Part shown: in pieces, positions 9,685 to 18,479 of the stretch
How positions within the stretch are numbered: the stretch's first letter is position 1
How the letters are laid out: every line of letters begins with the position of its first letter
DNA from: Enterobacter oligotrophicus
GTDB lineage: Bacteria; Pseudomonadota; Gammaproteobacteria; Enterobacterales; Enterobacteriaceae
Assembly (NCBI RefSeq): GCF_009176645.1
Contig: NZ_AP019007.1
Location: forward strand, 1,860,001 to 1,924,000
DNA: 64,000 bases
Reading direction: 5' to 3'
Translations under genes and position numbers: made by a program
Notes under the pieces: generated by a model
Told to the model about the DNA's origin: nothing
Databases searched by the model: none
The model's input: only the letters and a program-made list of their open reading frames with translations

Positions 9685-10720
9685 AAACCAACGCAATACT
9701 TCCCACAATCACCCCACTTAACACCACCAGCCCCGCCGTTAACCACAGCGCTTTCGCCGGGAAAGACTTACGCAACATGATAAGCGACGGCAGGCTTACC
9801 GCCGGTAGCGTGATTAACAGCGCCAGCGCCGGCGCGGTGCCCATACCGGCCAGCATCATGGTCTGGACAATTGGAATTTCCGCCGCCGTTGGGATCACAA
9901 ACAGGCACCCTGCCACCGCCATCGCAATCACCCACAGCAGAGAATTATCAATAGCGCCATCCGCATGCGGGAACAGCCAGACGCGCGCCGCTCCCAGCAC
10001 CAGTACCGCCAGGATATAAACCGGGATGGTGCTCCAGAAAAGCTGCCACAGCGCTTTGCCCCAGCGGGCGAAGAAACCGCCCTGCGGCTCGCTGACGTCA
10101 AGCTCAACAGACGCAGGCTCCACCGTTTTGTCTTTCACCAGATATTGCACCAGCGTCGCCACCACCAGTACCGTCAGTAGCCCTGCAACCAGGCGGATAA
10201 ACGCGAAATACCAGCCGAGAACAAAACCCATAAACACCAGCGTTGCCGGATTGAGCAGCGGGTTACCCATCCAGAATGCCAGCGCACCGCCCATCGACAC
10301 GCGCTGACGGCGCATGCCTGCCGCAACTGGCGCAGCGCAGCAGGAGCACATCATGCCCGGCAGAGAGAAAATCGTCCCCAGTAGCGTGCCCTGAAAGCGT
10401 GGCTGGCCTAACGTTTTCACCAGCCAGTGGCGCGGGATCAACACCTGTATCAGTGAACCCAGCAGCACGCCTAACACAGCGGCTTTCCAGACGGCAAGGA
10501 AGTAGACCATCGCATAATCCCACGCCGCCTGAAGCGGGCTGGAATCCGCCTGGGCGAGAATGGATTTACCGATGCTGTGCGTGTCGGCGGCGGTGAAGGC
10601 TTTACCGTAATACGGCTGCCATTTCACGTACCAGAGGCCAATGATGACCACGAGAAAGAAGAGTGCGGGCTTCCACCACTGAACAGGTGTTGCCGCCTGA
10701 GATGAAGACTGACCAGTCAT
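9683..10720 (-). CDS. yraQ: Predicted permease YraQ (ArsP/DUF318 family)
   Basis: 345-residue inner-membrane protein with about eight hydrophobic segments in two halves separated by a charged loop (about 200-220). The conserved cysteine motif MMCSCCAAP (Cys125, Cys127, Cys128) lies at the end of a membrane segment, as in the family that includes ArsP organoarsenical exporters. Substrate unknown. It converges on dolP and its stop codon lies inside the T-run of the dolP terminator. Confidence 0.88.
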   Translation of the reverse strand: MTGQSSSQAATPVQWWKPALFFLVVIIGLWYVKWQPYYGKAFTAADTHSIGKSILAQADSSPLQAAWDYAMVYFLAVWKAAVLGVLLGSLIQVLIPRHWLVKTLGQPRFQGTLLGTIFSLPGMMCSCCAAPVAAGMRRQRVSMGGALAFWMGNPLLNPATLVFMGFVLGWYFAFIRLVAGLLTVLVVATLVQYLVKDKTVEPASVELDVSEPQGGFFARWGKALWQLFWSTIPVYILAVLVLGAARVWLFPHADGAIDNSLLWVIAMAVAGCLFVIPTAAEIPIVQTMMLAGMGTAPALALLITLPAVSLPSLIMLRKSFPAKALWLTAGLVVLSGVIVGSIALV

Positions 10721-10760
10721 AGCATTCCCCGGAGAGTATTATTTAATAAGCTCGGGGAGT

Positions 10761-11405
10761 TTACGCCTCGCCCTGCGCGATTTCACGCAGTTTTGCCGAA
10801 GGAATAATGTTCACGCCCTCTTTCGAGGGAGCTAACGCCTCTTTCAGCATCGCGCGCGCCACATCCCGTGCTTCGATGGATTTCCAGTTACCGGGAAGGA
10901 TGCGGAACAGAGGGGCGAAAAACGACTCGTTAAAACGGCGTTCGTCGCGGTGCCCAAGCAGCATAGAGGGGCGCACGATCGTCAATTGTTCCCAGTTTTG
11001 CGCAATCAGCGCATCTTCCATCTTGCCCTTCACCTTGTTGTAGAAGAAGGGCGAGCTTGCGTTCGCGCCATGCGCGCTAACCACCAGGAAATGTTTCGCA
11101 CCCAGCTTTTTCGCCGTCAGGGCGGTATCCACCACCAGCGTGTAGTCGGCATGGACAAACGCTTCTTTACTGCCCGCCTCGCGACGCGTCGTACCGAGGC
11201 AGCAAAAAGCAATATCAATCGGGTCCTGCACCTGCGCCAGCGCATCAGTCAGTTGGGGATCACAGGGATTAAAGACGCCGGATATGTCAGCAAGCGGGCG
11301 ACGCGTCGGCGCAGCGATGTAATTCACCTTGCGCTCCTGGAGCAGCAACCGCAGCAGGTGTCCACCCACCAGCCCTGTTGCACCTGTAATCAGTACCTGG
11401 CTCAT
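10761..11405 (-). CDS. yraR: NAD(P)-binding Rossmann-fold protein YraR
   Basis: Small atypical short-chain dehydrogenase-like protein of unknown substrate. The Rossmann signature GATGLVGG is at residues 8-15. The start at 11405 ([11 protein letters not shown]) gives 214 residues and has a GGGGGAG site just upstream; the open frame runs on to 11897, but that extension is antisense to yhbO and has no family match. Divergent from yhbO with 127 bases between starts; yraQ follows 40 bases downstream. Confidence 0.88.
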   Translation of the reverse strand: MSQVLITGATGLVGGHLLRLLLQERKVNYIAAPTRRPLADISGVFNPCDPQLTDALAQVQDPIDIAFCCLGTTRREAGSKEAFVHADYTLVVDTALTAKKLGAKHFLVVSAHGANASSPFFYNKVKGKMEDALIAQNWEQLTIVRPSMLLGHRDERRFNESFFAPLFRILPGNWKSIEARDVARAMLKEALAPSKEGVNIIPSAKLREIAQGEA

Positions 11406-11532
11406 CTCTCCCCCTTTACAGAATTGTCCGTTTGCGATTTCAACCAGCTCTACCACACTTAAAAGTCTGTTCAGGTAAGTATTTACCACAAACGGGAAAT
11501 AAACAGTCTGAAGCGAAAACAACGGAGGAACC

Positions 11533-12051
11533 ATGGGTAAAAAAATCGCAGTCCTGATTACCGACGAGTTTGAAGATTCAGAGTTCACCTCTCCTGCAGA
11601 GGCATTCCGCAAGGCGGGACATGAGGTCATCACCATTGAGAAAGAGGCGGGTAAAACCGTGAAAGGCCACAAAGGCGAAGCCAGCGTGACGATTGACGAA
11701 TCTATTGATAACGTCAGTCCGTCTGATTTCGATGCCCTGCTGTTACCCGGCGGCCATTCACCGGATTCCCTGCGCGGAGACGAACGCTTCGTGACCTTCA
11801 CCCGCGACTTCGTTAACACTGGCAAGCCGGTCTTTGCCATTTGCCACGGCCCGCAACTGCTGATCAGCGCCGACGTGGTACGCGGGCGTAAGCTCACCGC
11901 CGTGAAACCGATCGTTATCGATCTGAAAAATGCGGGCGCGGAGTTTTACGATCAGGAGGTGGTCAACGATAAAGATCAGTTGATCACCAGCCGAACCCCG
12001 GACGATCTGCCCGCCTTTAACCGTGAAGCGCTACGCCTGCTCGGTGCGTAA
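11533..12051 (+). CDS. yhbO: Protein/nucleotide deglycase 2 YhbO (DJ-1/PfpI family)
   Basis: Stress-related DJ-1/PfpI superfamily protein reported to repair glyoxal- and methylglyoxal-glycated proteins and nucleotides. The nucleophile elbow FAICHGPQ holds Cys104 followed by His105; the acidic partner is probably Glu17 in the DEFEDSEF segment. 172 residues, as in E. coli. SD CGGAGG lies six bases before the ATG. Its 3' end overlaps the convergent yhbP by 21 bases. Confidence 0.93.
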   Translation: MGKKIAVLITDEFEDSEFTSPAEAFRKAGHEVITIEKEAGKTVKGHKGEASVTIDESIDNVSPSDFDALLLPGGHSPDSLRGDERFVTFTRDFVNTGKPVFAICHGPQLLISADVVRGRKLTAVKPIVIDLKNAGAEFYDQEVVNDKDQLITSRTPDDLPAFNREALRLLGA

Positions 12052-12465
12052 CCAGTGCAGCTTTTTGCCAAAGCCCAGCGTGTTGTCGGTAAATTTCAGC
12101 TCATCGAGGCGGATTTCCCACACCGGTGCGTTTAAGGCAGCGGCAACCGGGAAGCGGCGCGTATAGCGTTTACGTTGCGCGTCGCTCTCTTCTCCGTCGA
12201 GGCGACGGATCTCCCCTTTAAACTGCAGGCCGCGGATCAGCGCGACCGTTTTCGGCTGGCCGTTAACCGTACCTGCAACCTTTGCCTGCTGGCCCGTCAT
12301 TTGCGCGTGACGCGTTTTGTCTTCACTCATGACATAGAAAGCTACGCGCTCAGGATCGTAGAAGTAGAACGCGTTCGCACACCACATCTCCCCTTCGCTA
12401 TACACGCACCAGGTAACAACATGCTGCTTCGCCAGCCAGCGGTTGATGGCGACCAGTGTTTCCAT
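12031..12465 (-). CDS. yhbP: UPF0306 protein YhbP (FMN-binding split-barrel type)
   Basis: 144-residue protein of the UPF0306 family; the fold resembles pyridoxamine-phosphate-oxidase-like split barrels (segment [29 protein letters not shown]). Function unknown. Convergent with yhbO (21-base overlap) and divergent from yhbQ, 55 bases away. Confidence 0.87.
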   Translation of the reverse strand: METLVAINRWLAKQHVVTWCVYSEGEMWCANAFYFYDPERVAFYVMSEDKTRHAQMTGQQAKVAGTVNGQPKTVALIRGLQFKGEIRRLDGEESDAQRKRYTRRFPVAAALNAPVWEIRLDELKFTDNTLGFGKKLHWLRTEQA

Positions 12466-12520
12466 TTTCGTTCTCTCTCGTGCTATGGTGCGTTCACCTT
12501 AACATACTGAACTTTATACC

Positions 12521-12808
12521 GTGTGCTGGTTTCTCTATCTTGTCCGAACGGCTGATAACGCACTCTACACCGGGATCACCACCGATGTGGCGCGGCGTTT
12601 CCTGCAACATCAAACGGGAAAAGGGGCAAAAGCGCTGCGGGGGAAAGGGGAATTAGAGTTGGCCTTTTCTGCCGCCGTGGGCGACAGATCGCTGGCGCTC
12701 AGGCTGGAATACCGCATTAAGCAGCTCACAAAGCGCCAGAAAGAGCGCCTCGTCACCGGAGATGGCTCCTTTGAGGCGCTACGCGAAAGCCTGATTAAAA
12801 GCGATTGA
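12521..12808 (+). CDS. yhbQ: GIY-YIG domain protein YhbQ
   Basis: Single-domain GIY-YIG-superfamily protein of 95 residues; E. coli YhbQ has reported DNA endonuclease activity. The family core appears as [23 protein letters not shown]. The start used is GTG at 12521, one residue short of the E. coli start; no ATG and no good SD is visible, so the start is less certain than the frame. Convergent with yhbS, with a 14-base overlap. Confidence 0.82.
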   Translation: MCWFLYLVRTADNALYTGITTDVARRFLQHQTGKGAKALRGKGELELAFSAAVGDRSLALRLEYRIKQLTKRQKERLVTGDGSFEALRESLIKSD

Positions 12809-13298
12809 AATGGTCGTGGTATTCCACCAGACCATTAACCCCGTTCAGCGCGTCATCCGCCAGACGATGCACCTGGAACGCGGATTCAGTGCCCGGCCAG
12901 CGACAGCGCAGATCGTAATGCGCCGCCTGCTCGAAGCCCAGGCGACCATAAAACGCCGGATCACCCAGCGCAACAACCGCCGCGTAGCCAAACTCGTTCA
13001 GTGAATCCAGCCCTTCGTAAACCAGCTGGCGCGCAAGCCCCTGCCCACGGTAGTGTTCATCAACCGCCAGCGGTGCCATTCCTACCCACTGTAGCTCTTC
13101 GCCCTGAACGGTAACCGGGCTGAAAGCAACATAGCCAACCACCTGACCTTCGTCATCGGTGGCAACCAGCCCCAGTGTAATCAGGCCGTCTTCGCGGAGA
13201 TCGTGAACCAGTTGAGCTTCCGCATCGCTCGCAAAAGCGCGGCGTAACAGCGCATCAATACCTGGTGCATCAATCCCAATTTCGACTCGAATCAGCAT
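12795..13298 (-). CDS. yhbS: GNAT-family acetyltransferase YhbS
   Basis: 167-residue N-acetyltransferase; the acetyl-CoA loop is seen in the segment [14 protein letters not shown] (Q/R-x-x-G-x-G/A type). The acceptor is not known from the sequence. Its start overlaps the end of ubiT by seven bases, so the two are probably translated together. Confidence 0.9.
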   Translation of the reverse strand: MLIRVEIGIDAPGIDALLRRAFASDAEAQLVHDLREDGLITLGLVATDDEGQVVGYVAFSPVTVQGEELQWVGMAPLAVDEHYRGQGLARQLVYEGLDSLNEFGYAAVVALGDPAFYGRLGFEQAAHYDLRCRWPGTESAFQVHRLADDALNGVNGLVEYHDHFNRF

Positions 13299-13816
13299 GG
13301 CTCACCTACTGAAGTGTGTTTACTTTCCGGCGGGGTTTTCAACCCGGCCTCAACGAAATCTGCCATTTGCATCAACATGATACGCAGTGCTTTTGGCATC
13401 TGATCCAGCTCAATAGCATCCATCAAATTTTTAACGTACAGGCCGAGTTCCGTGTCACCTTCAATGACCAGACGGCGCTGGAAAAAGAGTGTATCCGGAT
13501 CTTGCTTACGTGCCGCGATCATCAGCAGATCGCTGGCATTGGCGCTAAAGCTCACGTCCGCCTCAGCGGACTCCTGCACAATTAACTGGTCGTTCTCGAC
13601 CGAGGTAAACCAGCGCAGCCCAATATCACGGACATTAATACTCAGCCAGCGGCCTTCCAGAAACTCCAGCTCGCCGTCCTGCAGCGCCTGGCGGAATTGC
13701 CAGCTCAGCACCTGCTCCAGCACCTGGCGTTTTAGCGCAAACGGTGCCAGTTTTACCGGTACGCTCAGCATTGATGGGCCAAATTGTACGAGACGTGAAC
13801 GCAGTTTATCCAGCAC
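13292..13816 (-). CDS. ubiT: Ubiquinone biosynthesis accessory factor UbiT (SCP2 domain)
   Basis: SCP2 lipid-binding protein required for oxygen-independent ubiquinone synthesis, thought to carry prenylated intermediates. 174 residues: an N-terminal helical part and an SCP2 domain around residues 45-140. Its divergent neighbours ubiU and ubiV encode the oxygen-independent hydroxylase, so this is a functional divergon. An FNR-like site precedes it. Confidence 0.92.
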   Translation of the reverse strand: MLDKLRSRLVQFGPSMLSVPVKLAPFALKRQVLEQVLSWQFRQALQDGELEFLEGRWLSINVRDIGLRWFTSVENDQLIVQESAEADVSFSANASDLLMIAARKQDPDTLFFQRRLVIEGDTELGLYVKNLMDAIELDQMPKALRIMLMQMADFVEAGLKTPPESKHTSVGEPC

Positions 13817-13848
13817 GAGCTTTACTCCCTGATATCTATAGTCCTGTT

Positions 13849-13889
13849 ATTTTGCCATATCCCTGCGAGAACATAGCGGCGTAAATCAA
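13849..13889 (-). promoter_or_regulatory. Candidate FNR-type promoter of ubiT
   Basis: On the minus strand a TTGAT half-site (TTGATTTACGCCGC, 13889 to 13876) is followed by a CAAAAT -10-like hexamer at 13854-13849. The FNR-site centre is about 40.5 bases from the implied start, the class II distance. Only one half of the FNR palindrome is good. Confidence 0.45.
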
Positions 13890-13940
13890 CAAACCGTCGT
13901 CCGGTGTACCTCATTATTGGTGTCATCAATACGCCATTAG

Positions 13941-13982
13941 CTGCCTTAAATCAAAAATTGTCGCGTATGGGTTAATTAAAAT
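13941..13982 (+). promoter_or_regulatory. Candidate FNR-type promoter of ubiUV
   Basis: CTGCCTTAAATCAA (13941-13954) has a perfect right FNR half-site ATCAA. A TAAAAT -10 at 13977-13982 puts the transcription start near 13989, exactly 41.5 bases from the site centre. Anaerobic activation by FNR would match the oxygen-independent role of ubiUV. Confidence 0.5.
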
Positions 13983-14036
13983 CCCAGTTCGTTAACAATT
14001 TTGCGATCGCTGCGATCGACAACATCAGGATAAATT

Positions 14037-15032
14037 ATGGAGCTGCTCTGCCCTGCCGGAAACCTTCCGGCGCTTAAGGCGGCCATCGAAAATGGGGCCG
14101 ATGCGGTCTATATCGGGCTGAAAGATGATACTAACGCCCGCCATTTTGCTGGTCTTAACTTTACGGAAAAAAAGCTCCAGGAAGCCGTTAACTTCGTTCA
14201 TCAGCATCGCCGTAAGCTGCATATTGCCATCAATACCTTTGCCCATCCTGATGGCTACGCCCGCTGGCAGCGCGCGGTGGATATGGCGGCACAACTGGGT
14301 GCCGACGCGTTAATCCTGGCCGACCTCGCCATGCTTGAGTATGCGGCAGAACGTTATCCGCATATTGAGCGCCACGTCTCTGTTCAGGCATCCGCCACCA
14401 ACGAAGAAGCGGTGCGTTTTTATCATCAACACTTTGACGTCGCCCGCGTGGTGCTGCCGCGTGTGCTCTCTATTCATCAGGTTAAGCAACTCGCGCGCGT
14501 CACGCCAGTGCCGCTGGAAGTTTTTGCCTTTGGTAGCCTGTGCATTATGGCCGAAGGGCGGTGTTATCTTTCCTCCTATTTAACCGGTGAATCACCGAAC
14601 ACCGTAGGTGCCTGCTCGCCTGCCCGCTTTGTTCGCTGGCAGCAAACCCCGCAGGGGCTGGAGTCTCGCCTGAACGACGTGCTGATCGACCGCTACCAGG
14701 ACGGTGAAAACGCAGGTTACCCGACGCTGTGTAAAGGCCGTTACCTGGTCGACGGCGAGCGTTACCACGCGCTGGAAGAACCAACCAGCCTCAACACGCT
14801 GGAGCTGCTGCCGGAACTGCTGGCGGCGAATATTGCCTCGGTGAAAATTGAAGGACGCCAGCGCAGCCCGGCCTACGTGAGCCAGGTGGCGAAAGTGTGG
14901 CGTCAGGCCATTGACCGCTGCATGGCCGACCCGCAGAACTATGCTCCGCAACCGGCCTGGATGGAGACGCTTGGCGCGATGTCCGAAGGCACACAAACCA
15001 CGCTTGGTGCGTACCACCGTAAATGGCAGTGA
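14037..15032 (+). CDS. ubiU: Oxygen-independent ubiquinone hydroxylase subunit UbiU
   Basis: U32-peptidase-family protein that, as a heterodimer with UbiV, hydroxylates the ubiquinone ring without oxygen. The four cysteines that hold its 4Fe-4S cluster are all present: Cys169, Cys176, Cys193 and Cys232. 331 residues, as in E. coli. SD CAGGATAA precedes the ATG. ubiV follows after seven bases. Confidence 0.95.
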   Translation: MELLCPAGNLPALKAAIENGADAVYIGLKDDTNARHFAGLNFTEKKLQEAVNFVHQHRRKLHIAINTFAHPDGYARWQRAVDMAAQLGADALILADLAMLEYAAERYPHIERHVSVQASATNEEAVRFYHQHFDVARVVLPRVLSIHQVKQLARVTPVPLEVFAFGSLCIMAEGRCYLSSYLTGESPNTVGACSPARFVRWQQTPQGLESRLNDVLIDRYQDGENAGYPTLCKGRYLVDGERYHALEEPTSLNTLELLPELLAANIASVKIEGRQRSPAYVSQVAKVWRQAIDRCMADPQNYAPQPAWMETLGAMSEGTQTTLGAYHRKWQ

Positions 15033-15039
15033 GATAACC

Positions 15040-15918
15040 ATGAAATATTCATTAGGGCCGGTGCTTTACTACTGGCCAAAAGAGACGCTGGAAGACTTTT
15101 ACCTGCAGGCGGCAACCAGCAGTGCCGATGTGATTTATCTCGGTGAAGCCGTCTGCAGCAAGCGCCGCGCCACCAAAGTGGGCGACTGGCTGGATATGGC
15201 GAAAAGCCTCGCCAGAAGCGGCAAACAGGTAGTCCTCTCCACGCTCGCGCTGGTGCAGGCCTCGTCCGAACTGGGCGAACTGAAACGCTACGTCGAGAAC
15301 GGTGAGTTCCTGCTGGAAGCAAGCGACCTGGGCGTGGTGAACATGTGCGCCGAACGCAAGCTGCCGTTTGTCGCCGGACATGCGCTGAACTGTTATAACG
15401 CGGTGACCCTGCGCCTGCTGCTCAAACAGGGAATGACGCGCTGGTGCATGCCGGTGGAGCTTTCTCGCGACTGGCTGGTGAATCTGCTGGACCAGTGCGA
15501 TGAGTTAGGCATTCGCAACCAGTTTGAAGTGGAAGTGCTGAGCTACGGTCATCTGCCGCTGGCCTACTCTGCCCGCTGCTTTACCGCACGCTCGGAAGAC
15601 CGTCCGAAAGACGAGTGTGAAACCTGCTGCATTAAGTACCCGAACGGTCGCAGTATGCTTTCTCAGGAGAATCAGCAGGTATTTGTCCTGAACGGCATTC
15701 AGACCATGAGCGGCTACGTGTATAACCTTGGCAACGAGCTGGCGTCGATGAAAGGTCTGGTGGATATGGTGCGTCTGTCGCCGCTGGATACCAGCGTATT
15801 TGCGATGCTGGATGCCTTCCGCGCCAATGAACACGGCGCATCACCGCTGCCGCTGACGGCGAACAGCGATTGCAATGGTTACTGGAAACGACTGGCAGGG
15901 CTGGAGTTACAGGTTTAA
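15040..15918 (+). CDS. ubiV: Oxygen-independent ubiquinone hydroxylase subunit UbiV
   Basis: Partner of UbiU, also U32-family and an Fe-S protein: cluster cysteines Cys39, Cys180, Cys193 and Cys197 are present. The start at 15040 (MKYSLGPVLYY) gives 292 residues, the E. coli length; the open frame extends back to 14911 inside ubiU but without a family match. Seven bases separate it from ubiU. Confidence 0.95.
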   Translation: MKYSLGPVLYYWPKETLEDFYLQAATSSADVIYLGEAVCSKRRATKVGDWLDMAKSLARSGKQVVLSTLALVQASSELGELKRYVENGEFLLEASDLGVVNMCAERKLPFVAGHALNCYNAVTLRLLLKQGMTRWCMPVELSRDWLVNLLDQCDELGIRNQFEVEVLSYGHLPLAYSARCFTARSEDRPKDECETCCIKYPNGRSMLSQENQQVFVLNGIQTMSGYVYNLGNELASMKGLVDMVRLSPLDTSVFAMLDAFRANEHGASPLPLTANSDCNGYWKRLAGLELQV

Positions 15919-15922
15919 AAAA

Positions 15923-15994
15923 AGCTCGCTTTGTTAACAACGTGTATTCATTTTTAATGCACTATTAAAAGATACGCTGTCGACAAAGTGAGCT
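15923..15994 (+). promoter_or_regulatory. Dyad-rich promoter of yhbW
   Basis: TTGTTA (15931-15936) and TTTAAT (15953-15958) form a sigma-70-like pair with 16-base spacing. Three dyads overlie it: an outer AGCTCGCTTTGT/ACAAAGTGAGCT pair (15923-15934, 15983-15994, one mismatch), the perfect palindrome TTGTTAACAA (15931-15940) and TTTTAAT-N5-ATTAAAA (15952-15970). Confidence 0.5.
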
Positions 15995-15997
15995 GTT

Positions 15998-17005
15998 ATG
16001 ACTGATAAAACCATTCCGTTCTCGGTGCTGGATTTGGCACCGATCCCACAGGGCTCCTCAGCGCGAGAGGCCTTTTCACACTCTCTCGATCTTGCTCAAC
16101 TGGCTGAAAAGCGCGGCTATCACCGCTACTGGCTGGCGGAGCACCACAACATGGTGGGCATCGCCAGCGCCGCCACCTCGGTACTGATTGGTTATCTGGC
16201 AGCAAACACCACGACCCTGCACCTGGGCTCCGGCGGCGTGATGCTGCCCAACCACGCCCCGCTGGTTATCGCCGAGCAGTTCGGTACGCTCAATACCCTC
16301 TATCCGGGCCGTATTGATTTAGGGCTTGGCCGTGCTCCAGGCAGTGACCAGCCGACCATGCGTGCCCTGCGCCGCCATATGAGCGGTGATATCGATAACT
16401 TCCCGCGCGACGTGGCGGAGCTGGTGGACTGGTTCGACGCGCGTGACCCTAACCCGCACGTGCGGCCGGTGCCGGGTTATGGCGAGAAGATCCCGGTGTG
16501 GCTGTTAGGCTCAAGTCTGTACAGCGCGCAGCTTGCCGCGCAACTGGGGCTGCCGTTTGCGTTTGCCTCGCACTTCGCGCCGGATATGCTGCACCAGGCA
16601 CTGCATCTTTATCGCACGAACTTCAAACCGTCCGGGCGTCTGGAGAAGCCATACGCAATGGTGTGCATCAACATCATTGCCGCCGACAGCAATCGCGACG
16701 CGGAATTCCTGTTTACCTCCATGCAGCAGGCCTTTGTGAAGCTGCGTCGCGGCGAAACCGGACAGCTTCCACCGCCGGTAGAAAATATGCATCAGCTGTG
16801 GTCTGCGTCAGAGCAGTATGGCGTGCAGCAGGCGCTGAGCATGTCGCTGGTAGGTGATAAGGCGAAAGTGCGTCACGGGCTGGAAGCGGTGCTGCGAGAG
16901 ACGCAGGCGGACGAGATTATGGTTAACGGCCAGATTTTCGATCACCAGGCACGTTTGCATTCGTTTGATTTAGCGATGCAGGTGAAAGAGGAGCTGGTGG
17001 GGTAG
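15998..17005 (+). CDS. yhbW: Luciferase-like flavin monooxygenase YhbW
   Basis: 335-residue member of the bacterial luciferase-like FMN/FAD-dependent monooxygenase group; typical segments are [13 protein letters not shown] near the N-terminus, [12 protein letters not shown] (residues about 40-51) and [16 protein letters not shown] (about 104-119). Substrate unknown. It stands alone between ubiV and mtr and has its own dyad-rich promoter. Confidence 0.9.
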   Translation: MTDKTIPFSVLDLAPIPQGSSAREAFSHSLDLAQLAEKRGYHRYWLAEHHNMVGIASAATSVLIGYLAANTTTLHLGSGGVMLPNHAPLVIAEQFGTLNTLYPGRIDLGLGRAPGSDQPTMRALRRHMSGDIDNFPRDVAELVDWFDARDPNPHVRPVPGYGEKIPVWLLGSSLYSAQLAAQLGLPFAFASHFAPDMLHQALHLYRTNFKPSGRLEKPYAMVCINIIAADSNRDAEFLFTSMQQAFVKLRRGETGQLPPPVENMHQLWSASEQYGVQQALSMSLVGDKAKVRHGLEAVLRETQADEIMVNGQIFDHQARLHSFDLAMQVKEELVG

Positions 17006-17015
17006 CCATTGTTTT

Positions 17016-17085
17016 GCCCGGTGGCGCTTCGCTTACCGGGCCTACAGGAACCCGTAGGCCGGATAAGGCGTAGCCGCCATCCGGC
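17016..17085. repeat. BIME (paired REP elements) between yhbW and mtr
   Basis: Two oppositely oriented REP units: GCCCGGTGGCGC...ACCGGGC and GCCGGATAAGGC...ATCCGGC, joined by a CCTACAGG-type linker. They lie between convergent genes, the usual place for such elements. Confidence 0.92.
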
Positions 17086-17093
17086 ACAAAGAC

Positions 17094-18338
17094 TTACTGA
17101 TACACTGGCAACAGATTAAAGCTCGACAGCACATGTACCAGCGCGTTGCCGATACCGAACACCAGAATCAGGGCAATCATCGGCTTGCCGCCCCAGACGC
17201 GGAATTTCGGGCTACCGAAGCGTTTACGTGATTTACGCGCCAGCAACGCCGGCACAATCGCCGCCCAGATGGTTGCCGCCAGTCCGGCATAGCCGATGGC
17301 GTACAGGAAGCCGTTCGGCCACAGCAGACCGCCCACAATCGGCGGCAGGAAGGTCAACAGTGCGGTTTTGAAGCGTCCCATCGCAGAATCATCAAAACCA
17401 AACAGATCCGCCAGATAGTCAAACAGGCCCAGCGTCACGCCGAGGAAAGAGCTTGCTACTGCAAAGTTAGAGAAGACCACCAGCAGCAGATCCAGGCTGC
17501 GGCTGTTCAGCACGCCACTCAGCGCCTGCACCAGCACATCGATGTTTCCGCCCTTCTGCGCAATGCCGATAAATTCCGGACGTGGGATGTTGCCCATCGT
17601 TCCCAGCAGCCAAATCACATACAGCCCCAGCGCCAGCAGCGTGCCGTAAACCAGACACTTCACAATCGTGCGCGGATCTTTGCCGTAGTATTTCATCAGG
17701 CTTGGCACATTACCGTGATAGCCAAACGACGCCAGACAGAACGGCAGGGTCATCAGCAGGTACGGTGTGTAAGAGGTGTTCACTTCCGCCACGTTAAACA
17801 GCGTCGCGGGTGTCACATGCCCAAGCAGGCTGCCAAACGTCAGGAAGAAGGTGATGACCTTTGCACCCAGCACGATCGCCGTCATGCGACTCACGGCTTT
17901 GGTACTCATCCAGACAATAAACGCCACGCCCAGCGCGAAGCATAGCCCGGCCAGACGCGCCGGCACGTTCAGCGACATCTCCGAGAAGGTATGATGCAGA
18001 ATCGAGCCGCTCGCGGAGATGTACGCGTAGGTCAGGATATAGAGCACAAACGCGATAGAAAGCCCGTTCACCAGGTTCCAGCCTTTCCCCAGCAGGTCTT
18101 TGGTGATGGTGTCGAAGCTGGAGCCAATGCGGTAGTTCAGGTTGGCTTCAAGGATCATCAACCCGGAATGGAGCATACAGAACCAGGTAAACACCAGCGC
18201 CGCCAGCGACCAGAAGAACCACGCACCGGACATGACCACAGGCAGGGAGAACATCCCCGCACCAATGATGGTTCCGCCGATGATCACCACGCCGCCAAGC
18301 AGCGAAGGTGATGTTTGGGTGGTGGTTAGTGTCGCCAT
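17094..18338 (-). CDS. mtr: High-affinity tryptophan permease Mtr
   Basis: Inner-membrane tryptophan/proton symporter of the aromatic amino-acid permease (HAAAP) family. 414 residues, as in E. coli, with about eleven hydrophobic segments; the first carries the family's [13 protein letters not shown] motif at residues 21-33. A TrpR-type operator lies upstream, in keeping with known repression by TrpR. Confidence 0.95.
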   Translation of the reverse strand: MATLTTTQTSPSLLGGVVIIGGTIIGAGMFSLPVVMSGAWFFWSLAALVFTWFCMLHSGLMILEANLNYRIGSSFDTITKDLLGKGWNLVNGLSIAFVLYILTYAYISASGSILHHTFSEMSLNVPARLAGLCFALGVAFIVWMSTKAVSRMTAIVLGAKVITFFLTFGSLLGHVTPATLFNVAEVNTSYTPYLLMTLPFCLASFGYHGNVPSLMKYYGKDPRTIVKCLVYGTLLALGLYVIWLLGTMGNIPRPEFIGIAQKGGNIDVLVQALSGVLNSRSLDLLLVVFSNFAVASSFLGVTLGLFDYLADLFGFDDSAMGRFKTALLTFLPPIVGGLLWPNGFLYAIGYAGLAATIWAAIVPALLARKSRKRFGSPKFRVWGGKPMIALILVFGIGNALVHVLSSFNLLPVYQ

Positions 18339-18389
18339 ACAGCCATTACTCCAGTCAAAAATGTGGTTTGAATTTTAATGCGCAGCACT

Positions 18390-18407
18390 GTACCAGTACA
18401 AGAGTAC
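18390..18407 (-). promoter_or_regulatory. Probable TrpR operator of mtr
   Basis: GTACC-N8-AGTAC (18390-18407) matches the spacing and nine of ten outer bases of the trp operator GTACT-N8-AGTAC. It lies about 52 bases upstream of the mtr ATG, in the promoter region. TrpR repression of mtr is established in E. coli. Confidence 0.6.
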
Positions 18408-18416
18408 AAAAGGAAT

Positions 18417-18447
18417 AAAAAAAGCCCCGATAGCATGTATCGGGGCT
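18417..18447 (-). terminator. Intrinsic terminator of deaD
   Basis: Stem AGCCCCGATA (18423-18432) and TATCGGGGCT (18438-18447), five-base loop, followed on the minus strand by seven T residues. It lies 33 bases beyond the deaD stop. Confidence 0.92.
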
Positions 18448-18479
18448 GTATATTTCACTTTACGTCAGAAACGCAGGGT

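Noticed and set aside
11406..11897. N-terminal extension of yraR to 378 residues
   Set aside because: The extra part lies antisense to yhbO and has no family match, while [11 protein letters not shown] at 11405 has a strong ribosome site.
15952..15970. PmrA-box-like TTAA repeats near yhbW
   Set aside because: Only one half fits the YTTAAK pattern; the bases are better explained by the TTTTAAT/ATTAAAA dyad.
17016..17085. Possible CRISPR or tandem-repeat array
   Set aside because: The repeats are paired inverted REP units scattered at four gene ends, without regular spacers; no array or cas gene is present.
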